From: Apostichopus japonicus
Lineage: Eukaryota; Echinodermata; Holothuroidea; Aspidochirotida; Stichopodidae
Length of the DNA stretch: 64,000 nt
Direction: 5' to 3'
Assembly (NCBI RefSeq): GCF_037975245.1
Contig: NC_092564.1
Span: forward strand, 2,125,984-2,189,983
In this document: positions 53,530 to 64,000 of the stretch, one piece after another
Layout of the letters: every line of letters starts with the position of its first letter
Position numbering within the stretch: position 1 is the first letter of the stretch
Notes under the pieces: model-generated
What the model was told of the DNA's origin: nothing
Databases searched by the model: none
The model's input: the letters and a program-made list of their open reading frames with translations, nothing else
Position numbers and translations under genes: made by a program

Positions 53530-53987
53530 CTTGATACACCCAAACCAATGACTCGCGCAAAGGGTGCCTACGTTATAGTAACGAGGTTTCGACGAAAACC
53601 TGATCTTATCGTCAGTATATCTTTCACTTTTCCATATAGAAACACTTGATGCACTAGATTCAGTGGCGTAGCCAAGGGGAGCGTGGGGGGGGGGCGACAG
53701 CCCCCATGGAAGCTTGTCGCTCCCCAGTCGCCCTCCCACTGGTATTTTGGGTGCGAAAAAAAAAAATTACATGTGCGAAAAATATATCATTGGTCTGAAT
53801 GGTCTCGAATCTCCATGATGACCACTAATGAACGACCCTTCGACCGCGGACCGGCAGTAGGCTATAGTTGCTGAAAAAACCTGACGTGACATAGCGCATA
53901 GGCCGAGAAGACATCTACAGTAGTCGCACTGTACTGAAAACGCACGTTAACGACCGTCGAATTATATGATTCCTGCTCTAATAAATA

Positions 53988-54297
53988 CAGGCGCGTATCC
54001 AAGGGGCGGGGGCGAAGGGGGCGACCGCCCGCCCCTCCCCCCTTGAGCATATTTTTTGTACGTTTTTATGACATTGCTAGTAATTTCAAAATAGAAAATG
54101 CTTAGATGCAACTTGCAAGGCATGGGAAGTGCCATTTCCAGCCATCTGGGAGGCATTTTCGGCCAAATTTTTTTTGTACGCCTCGTGCCAACTTATGGTG
54201 GTGCTACGCGTAGATAGTTTCCAATGCCGAATCTACGGCTCTGATAATTTGCCTACAGGTTCGCCCCTCCCTTGGCAAAATCCTCGCTATGCGCCTG
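53988..54297 (+). mobile_element. Short nested hAT-like element (310 bp)
   Basis: Termini CAGGCGCGTATCCA and, inverted, CAGGCGCATAGCGA, with a perfect 8-bp duplication AATAAATA (53980-53987 and 54298-54305). The hairpin core lies at about 54123-54217. It closely matches 42945-43148. Confidence 0.85.
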
Positions 54298-54484
54298 AAT
54301 AAATACTAATACAAACAGGCTGAAACAGCCAATCAGGATCGTGTAACCAGCGCGCATTAACTGATCAAACAAGCTAGTGAGCTATACTATACCCTTTAGA
54401 AAGGTAGTTTCCAGGTACTGGAATGCCAAAGATGTTAAAGGTAAAAAATGCTGACATCATTTATACAGGTTTCTCACATCATTG

Positions 54485-54638
54485 CTCGCGTCATTGCCTC
54501 GATACTCTGTTACATTTTCAATCGGGTTTTCACTTCTGGGACGTACCCTGATGCTCTTAAAACCGCTTAAAAACCAAATTTTCAAGAAAGGAGAAAATAC
54601 TATCGCTGAGAACTACCGGCCAATCAGTCTATCACGCT
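54485..54638 (+). pseudogene. Non-LTR retrotransposon reverse transcriptase fragment, frameshifted
   Basis: In two frames joined by a one-base shift it reads ILCYIFNRVFTSGTYPDALK and then FKKGENTIAENYRPISLS. The FKKG...ENYRPISL block is diagnostic of LINE-type reverse transcriptases. About 50 residues remain. Confidence 0.8.
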
Positions 54639-55254
54639 AATAATATTTAAGACGCAATCTTTGATGTCAGTTTGACATATAGTTCAGTCATTTCAGTATG
54701 TTACTTGCCTGAAAACCCAGTCAATCTTTCCTTATTTTCCACGCGCAATTTGTAGATTTGTCGAAAAATGGCAATGCCGGTGTCAACTCACAAAAAGATA
54801 TGTCATGATATTTCAAAGTAACTTAACAGACTGTTTTTTTTTTTCTATTTCACTAAACTATTTGATGACCATATCAAGACATGATATCTCAAAATAAATA
54901 ATGTTGAGAAAACTTTAGAGCAGCTTACAAGGCCTGGGAAGTGTCATTTCCAACGATCTAGGAGGCCTTTTTAGCTAAAATGGTTGCTACGTTGCGCGCC
55001 AACTCATGGTGGCGCTCCGCTTAGATAGTAACAAGACGCCCTCCCAGGAAATGGTCAAGCCACCCCCCCCCACTGACAAAAATCCTGGCTACGCCACTGA
55101 CTAGATTAGCTCGATCGAAGTTTGTAGGAAAATAATATATATACTAGTTGACAGGAATAAACAACTCACAGGCATTTAGCCGCAAACAGTTGTTCTTACT
55201 TTTTTAAGAAAAAAATGCTAGCATGTCCAAAAATGTTGTACATTATCACATTGA

Positions 55255-55535
55255 TAACTGCATGCCACACGGATAGCTGTATGTAATATAAACAAGTGTA
55301 TGCAACACGGATAGCTGTATGTCACATGTATGTCACATAAAAATAGGGCATGCTACGCGGATAACGACGTGTCACAAAGTGTGCTGCATGTCACACGGAT
55401 ATCTGCATGTGACACTGTTAGTCATATACGTATTACTGCATGTCACGTGGATAGGGACGCGTCACGCGGATATCGACATGTCGCATGGATAGTTGCATGC
55501 CACACGGATAGGGATCGCCGCATGTCGAACGGAAA
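55255..55535. repeat. Degenerate repeat of TGTCACACGGATAGCTGTA
   Basis: About twelve loose copies of a 20-24 bp unit (CATGTCACACGGATA, CACGCGGATA) in tandem. Confidence 0.8.
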
Positions 55536-55611
55536 AAGGCTAAAAATAATATTCATTATAAAAGTATACTTATTTATTGCGCCTTGGATCTCATTAGAGC
55601 AGCTGTCCACA

Positions 55612-55683
55612 GACTTAAAGGTGCACGGCTGTCCGCATACTTAAAGGTGCACGGCTGTCCACAAACTTAAAGGTGCACGGCTC
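55612..55683. repeat. 26-bp tandem repeat, 3 copies
   Basis: Three copies of ACTTAAAGGTGCACGGCTGT with a short spacer, directly upstream of a candidate coding exon. Confidence 0.85.
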
Positions 55684-55693
55684 AGGATCTGTT

Positions 55694-55844
55694 ATGACGA
55701 CGGAGCCACGCCACGATCCATCAAACCTCCACCTCTCAGAATCCGATCCTCAGAATGGCTCCATGGAAGCTAGCTTGAGCTATGGACATAATGTTTACAA
55801 AGATAAACTCCCCCGATCTGCGTCCGCACGCGGCTCCGAAAACT
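55694..55844 (+). CDS. Possible first coding exon (MTTEPRHDPS...), unrecognised
   Basis: Fifty codons from ATG: MTTEPRHDPSNLHLSESDPQ, then YGHNVYKDKLPRSASARGSE, ending before an ACT|GTAAGA donor in phase 1. It is hydrophilic, with an RSAS possible kinase site, like a regulatory N-terminus. I do not recognise the family. The stretch at 57332 is in a compatible phase. Confidence 0.3.
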
Positions 55845-55921
55845 GTAAGATGAAATTTCCAAAGTCTGTCAAAATTCCGCTATACCACCTACCTACCCCC
55901 CCCCCCACACCCAACATCTAA

Positions 55922-57320
55922 TAAGTATTCGTGACCTGCTTTTGGATCGCTCCCCATAATTTGCATACCGTTCTGTTCAGAGGGTGACTATAGCTCTAAT
56001 ATCAGCGCACTTTCATGATGTGCTGGTTTCCTTATTGCATTTCGTTCGTTCTTGCTTGCGTATATTTATTTCTTTAATTTGATTTGCTAAAGAGTGATTA
56101 CTTGTCTCATTACTATCCTACGCATACGATCATCATGGATGAGCAAGCACAATTTTGATGAAACTTATTTCCTACCCAGGTGTTGATCGAGGGGATGTAT
56201 ACCTGTGTAAGATCGATCTAGTTTCATAACAGCCCACACGTCACCACCAATAATAGAGCTGGTCAGACTCACCTCTCCGGTGGATATATCAAAAACAGGA
56301 TATATGCTGTCGTTTTGGGTACTTCTCTTGATCCTCCCCCTCCCCCTCCCCCCTCCTACCTTCTCCGTCGATCCGAGAAGTCGTTCAAAAGTTTAGAAGG
56401 AATCAACAGTATGGCCAATAACAATAGAAACAAACTATCAGCCAATAATATATGTATAAGTCCCCCCCCCCCGGCCCCCTAAGGCCCCCTCTCATCTTCA
56501 CCCAGTCTAACCTTGTTATGAGAGTATGCACCCTCCTAAGAAAACCCCAAAGTAACGTGGAAGGGCATTACGAAGGTTCGGTGTTGGGGGTTGTAATCAA
56601 TTAATATTCAAGAAATATTTTCAAAACCTTGTATGAAGGGACGACTCGATCCTCTATAAGAATGGTCCTAATTCTTATGTATTATGAATTATGTAATTTA
56701 TAACACTGGTTGATTGGAATAGGAAACAGTTCTCCCAGACATAAGTTGTATGGTCAATACTAGTACAGATAACAGTTTATTTGTAAGTTATCAAACAGCT
56801 GTAATGGCGAGGGACGGGATGGGGGTGAGGTTTTCCAACCGAGCCAGTGACCGACTACCCGAAATGCCTCCTATCTCTCTCACTTATCTCCACCTTCCAA
56901 ACTGTAGGGCGACTGTTCAACATACTGTCTTTCACAAACCTCCATAAAAAACGTAACCCAACACAAAATATTTTGCCATAATTTGTTGTCAAACTTTGTT
57001 GTCAGATATTTGGTCGGAAGTTGTTATTTTCATCATATTTCCAGGCTAATGATCTGTTCTTTGCAAAACACTTTTGGTGAGCTGTACATTATATTATACG
57101 CCCCCTTGACCCCCACCAGGGACCTTATGCCGAGCCCCTGGCCCCCACGCCGAGATGGATTCGCCCTCGAACTAGCACCCCGGTGCCACTTTGCACTACC
57201 CGCACTCTGTGCCCCAAATGTTACCCCCATTGTACTGCCTCCCCTCCGCACGTGCCCCATGTGTTTCCCCCATTTTGCTGCCACCCCCGCCGAATTTTAA
57301 ACGTCTGTGACGTCACTGAA
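55922..57320. other. Intergenic, C-rich and repeat-like
   Basis: Contains C-rich runs (56335, 56465) and a GC-rich block at 57100-57300 that looks like part of a dispersed element rather than a gene. No supported gene. Confidence 0.4.
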
Positions 57321-57331
57321 GTGGACTATCA

Positions 57332-57569
57332 CCAAACTGGTCGAGAGCTACAAACCCTGCAAAATTTCGATAAAATTCCGCTAACCAGATTAAGAAAGAC
57401 CAAAAGCGATCCTATGCCAGAGGTGGAGAGATAGAGAGATAGAGCCATTTCTGTGACCCTAGACGATGAAGATCTTGTACTTCAGCGCTTGAGTTCATCC
57501 AATTCGAGGACCTGCCAACCAACGTTCTTTGAAGCGAAATACCAGAGCCAATGTTATTGTTACGTGTAG
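57332..57569 (+). pseudogene. Coding-like stretch interrupted by one in-frame stop, unrecognised
   Basis: One frame reads DYHQTGRELQTLQNFDKIPL, TRLRKTKSDPMPEVER, a TAG, then RDRAISVTLDDEDLVLQRLS and FFEAKYQSQCYCYV before a second TAG. The first stop lies in a short GAGATA microsatellite. Composition resembles a regulated cytoplasmic segment. It could be a broken exon or two exons read through. Confidence 0.3.
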
Positions 57570-58660
57570 CAATATGTTCTGTGGCGTGTGAAAAGCTGAT
57601 GACCTTTACTCTAGCCTACCATAAAGTTTTAATGTATCACTGCTCCGTACCGAGACCTAAGACAGCTGTTTGGAGATGTTTCTCTTTTAACTGTCGGAGG
57701 AGTGACTAATGGGCCAGGCGTGGAGACAAATAACGAAATTCGTGTGCATGAAGTGTGTCATCTAGGACTCATTACTCATGAAAGGCTTCGTTGCATCCTA
57801 AGGATGAGAACTTCCTGTTATATACAATATTAATTTTGGCCATGACCGACGGTTACCTTTTTAAGGAAAGATGTAGTTTTTTAATTAAAGCTAATGTGGT
57901 CCTGACGTGAATACTCTTTCATGTTTATGGCTATTTGAATACATTTCGTATTAGGACTATGATCAATACAAAACGAACCCGACATTAATTGGTCAAGACT
58001 ACCTGACGAAGTGACCTTCATTATCGACATAACAAATTACATGACAAATTGACCTCAAAATATGTTCGACCAACTGATGTGTACAGCTGTGCTTTACAAT
58101 AAGAAATAATGCATTTTCATCAGATCTTGCCAAGCTGTTTTGTTCAATATCAGTAGCCAATTAAATTGGGAATATTCCGCATCGAACACGAACATCAGTG
58201 ACTAACTGTATAGAAATGACCCTGAGGTATTAACAACGGTTGAAATAGTCGGCAATCGTTAGTTTTAATTCACGGAAACTAATGATGACATCAGTATAAG
58301 TTCAATGCAATACCATCAACTGACTTTTCCAGCCCTATCATATAAATGGTGGAGATCCCTGTAAAACCATACAATATCGAGATCTGTTGGGAGTAGAGGG
58401 AGTGGGGCGAGATGGGGGGGGGGTGGGGTGAATCACCCAGCTGAAGCATTACGTTCTTCAATGATTCGAGAAAAGATATAAGCTTCATTGATTTTGCTAG
58501 GACTGTAAGTCAGAAAGCAAAGTATTTTTGTATCCGTTGTAAACACGGATTCCATCCCGGTTTTATTCGATACAGCACATAAAGCAACAAGGAAGGGATC
58601 GTCATACACCTATAAATTACTCCTTATAAATGATTGACAGTTAGTATTGTTATACACATA
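57570..58660. other. Intergenic, nothing notable
   Basis: AT-rich with a G run near 58415. No gene or mobile element recognised. Confidence 0.5.
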
Positions 58661-58663
58661 TAC

Positions 58664-58765
58664 TGTATATATATATATATATATATATATATTACGATTT
58701 TCATTTATATATATATATATATGTATATATGTATATATATATATATATAAATATATATATACAAT
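58664..58765. repeat. (TA)n microsatellite
   Basis: Two blocks of TA repeats separated by ATTACGATTTTCATT. Confidence 0.95.
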
Positions 58766-59364
58766 ATATACTGCCCTGTGGATCCTCTCTGCGACTTTCT
58801 AGTCACGTGGTACAGTTTTAAACTAGGAGGTGCACACAAATGAAAGTTGGGGCGCAGTTCGCTAGAACAACTTGCAACATGATGCGAGGCTACTCGTCAG
58901 ATGTGGCCCCTATAGTGAGGACAAGTGGCGTTTCGAGAGAGAATGTTGGCGTCGGCTTAAATTTCAGTTCATATCCAACAACTGACGTCACCGAGACAAT
59001 TCGTTATTTTCTTCTTAAATCCACAGTTATCAACAACCCGCTGCCAAACTTTATCCTTCCTGATATATGATCTATTGTATTGGTTACGACATTTCTCATA
59101 GCCTCCTCACTAGTCTTTGGAAACTATAATAACGCAGAAGTACTACGATAATAAAAAATTCAATGCAAGAATTGCACTAACCTGATATATATATACAGTA
59201 ACATTCCTTTGCTTTTATATTTTGCCATTCAATTTCAAATGATATAGATAAACGATAAGTTAACTTTTACAAATCATATCTCGAAAATGTTAGCTAAAGT
59301 GTATTATATTGTTTCGACATAAGCATTCACTGTCTCATACTTTTCCAGTGATACAATAGAAAGG

Positions 59365-60030
59365 GTGTTCGCGGCGTCTGTCTTGCCCATCTTAGTATAT
59401 GCGGTTCCAGTTTGGTATCATTTTGTACACGTTAAAGATAAGAGAAGAATAAGAAGTTTTCTTAAATTTTGTTCAAAAATTTTCAGGCTTAATTATGAGA
59501 ATCTTGTACATAGAGTCAATGAATCTGCTAGGAATGAATTTATACGACTTGTCAAAAATATTCAAACAACTAACGAACATCCTCTACATTCCAAGCTCAA
59601 CTCTCTGTGCAATAAAACAAATTATAATTTGAGAAATCCAAATATCACGCCATCTTTTAGAATTATACTCTTTAAGAACTCGTTTATTTACAGAGCAGCC
59701 CTTTTTGTACAAAACGGCTCATTAGATCCTTTATTGTAGCTTTTTGATAATGTTCTAGAATTTTTACTCTTTAAGAACTCGTTTTATTTACAGAGCAGCC
59801 CCCTTTTGTAAACTGGTAAAGACAGCTTCTTAGATCCTTTGTTGTAGCTTTCTTGATAATTTTGATAACTTTTGTAACGCTTTTTATGTTTCATTATTAA
59901 CTTAATCTCATAAACTTTTACATGTCTTAACCTGCATTTTGATGTTCTGTATAGGCCTATTGTTATATTTTTATCCTATTTATAAATTTCTCTGTAAATT
60001 TATACTGGAATAAAGAAATGAAAATGAAAT
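59365..60030 (+). pseudogene. 3' end of a non-LTR retrotransposon (reverse transcriptase C-terminus and tail)
   Basis: 124 open codons begin FAASVLPILVYAVPVWYHF, a typical post-palm segment of LINE reverse transcriptases, and end at TAG (59737). A diverged repeat of about 100 bp follows (59660-59757 versus 59757-59880), then a 3' region ending AATAAAGAAATGAAAATGAA. The 5' part is missing, as in most LINE copies. Confidence 0.75.
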
Positions 60031-60146
60031 AGTTGTTTTGAACTGGTGAGGAAAAACCGGTTTAGTGATAGTAATGACATCTCATGCTAGAAATAAGATT
60101 ATAGTGTAGCAATTGAATATCTGTCTAGCACTGCAAAAGCCTAGAG

Positions 60147-60149
<3 letters not shown>

Positions 60150-60201
<52 letters not shown>

Positions 60202-60245
60202 TAGGCCTATATATATATATATTTATATATATATATATATATATA
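60150..60245. repeat. (TA)n microsatellite
   Basis: Long TA run with one TATAGGCC interruption. Confidence 0.95.
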
Positions 60246-60427
60246 TTTATATTATATATATTAATCTTTTAGCATAATATACACGTGATGAACTTTTCCT
60301 TCTCTTCAGAAGTTGTTGTTTTTCACATTCCTGGGACGCCTTTGAATTTCATATGCATGATGGACTACACATCTCCACGCATTTCCCTTCATTGATCACG
60401 TGAAACCCTATATGTAGGATATATACT

Positions 60428-60429
<2 letters not shown>

Positions 60430-60461
<32 letters not shown>

Positions 60462-60484
60462 AGTATATACCAGTATATACCAGT
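60430..60484. repeat. (TA)n and TATACCAG repeat
   Basis: TA repeat followed by three copies of TATACCAG. Confidence 0.9.
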
Positions 60485-61251
60485 TTAGTCCATACATGCG
60501 AGGGAACTCTTGTCTACCCTGTCAACTGGTGAAACACAGATATATATATAAATATAACAAAACACAAGAAAGATGGAAAAGTTACTGAATATGTCATATG
60601 ATTACCCCTCCTCCTTTTGGAATGACGCCATCAAGTATGTGCGTCAGCGGATACATTGTAACTCACTAATCGTTATTTCATTGTTTCGTAAATAATAGTG
60701 AAAAGTACTGCCAAGAGTTTGTAAATCCTCAACAGAAAACTAGAGAAAACACATACACAACAAACAGAGAGAAAGCAGACAAACAATGGAACCTATACAT
60801 TGTGAAATCATACAGCATTTATAAGGTAAGTACAGAAAACTTAAATAATCATTGGAGATATAGGGGCGGATGAGAGGAGGGGATGAGGAGGTTGGGGATG
60901 GTGATGAGGATGGGTATGTGGAAGGTGCCTGAAGTCACCTCACTCGTTGAAAAGAAGTACGATTATCAAGTCAGGCATAATAGCACATACATAGAAACTG
61001 ACGCAAAATGTAAAGGTTATAGTTAATGCATATGTAAATTTGAATCGCGAAATGTACATAAGCTGATTGATTCTTTTCTTCCATGTCGTTAAGTTAAGTC
61101 AATGACAACTTCTCTTGCTGTCTTGAAAGATACAGGCTTGGGGTTATATCTAAGTATGCAACATAGTGTGTAATGTTTATAATTCCTTATTTCTAAGTTC
61201 TTCTCCATTCTATCAGGTGTTATGCTCTTATTTTGTACTCTGTCCATAAGT

Positions 61252-64000
<2,749 letters not shown>

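Larger units (their letters stand above)
53661..55099. mobile_element. hAT-like non-autonomous transposon (1439 bp) with nested insertions
   Basis: Perfect 14-bp inverted termini CAGTGGCGTAGCCA with a perfect 8-bp duplication ACTAGATT (53653-53660 and 55100-55107). It contains the nested element 53988-54297, a non-LTR reverse transcriptase fragment (54485-54638) and a hairpin core (about 54938-55031). Confidence 0.92.

Noticed and set aside
57033-57300. GC-rich open frames on both strands
   Set aside because: Open in several frames with low-complexity composition; more like part of a dispersed repeat than a gene.
58840-59070. 76-codon plus-strand frame starting MKVGAQFARTT
   Set aside because: Protein-like in parts but without a clear splice signal, family or partner; too weak to call.

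Overview
The window is nuclear DNA from an animal. Its genes have many short exons bounded by GT-AG introns, it is AT-rich outside the exons, and it is dense in minisatellites, (TA)n runs, tRNA-derived SINEs and nested DNA transposons. Both recognised proteins resemble their vertebrate orthologues along their whole length. Repeat style and intron density suggest a marine deuterostome invertebrate, most likely an echinoderm; that placement is inference.

Left third (33-27739, + strand): the annealing helicase/endonuclease gene ZRANB3. The first ATPase exons lie left of the window. Eighteen exons are present, they join in frame, and they give 1473 residues: SNF2 ATPase motifs I to VI, a PCNA-binding (PIP-like) site, a very long disordered central exon with two RanBP2-type (NZF) zinc fingers, a conserved spacer, and a C-terminal HNH nuclease with an APIM-like tail. 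Two minisatellites in this gene straddle the 5' splice sites of coding exons. One (21116-23402) is made of 29 copies of the 3' half of an HNH exon with its splice donor. The other (17231-18556) repeats a strong acceptor and a donor that together define a 36-nt potential microexon. These are the most unusual structures in the window.

Middle (33404-45471, - strand): a complete KLHL18 gene of ten exons and 581 codons (BTB, BACK, six Kelch repeats), a substrate adaptor for CUL3 ubiquitin ligase. ZRANB3 and KLHL18 are convergent, with about 5.7 kb of repeat-rich spacer between their stop codons. A consensus CRE lies about 185 bp upstream of the KLHL18 start codon.

Right third (45472-64000): mostly non-coding. 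It holds several hAT-like non-autonomous transposons, RT fragments of non-LTR retrotransposons, (TA)n tracts, and a few short open stretches with plausible splice signals that I do not recognise.

Across the window I find seven transposon insertions, each flanked by a perfect 8-bp target-site duplication and starting with CA. Their terminal inverted repeats differ but are related (CAGTGGCGTAGCCA, CAAGGGCGGCGGAA, CATGGGCGGCGAT and others). Five of the seven carry a shared internal core of about 100 bp with a conserved GCGCCA...TGGCGC hairpin. Two are nested inside others.
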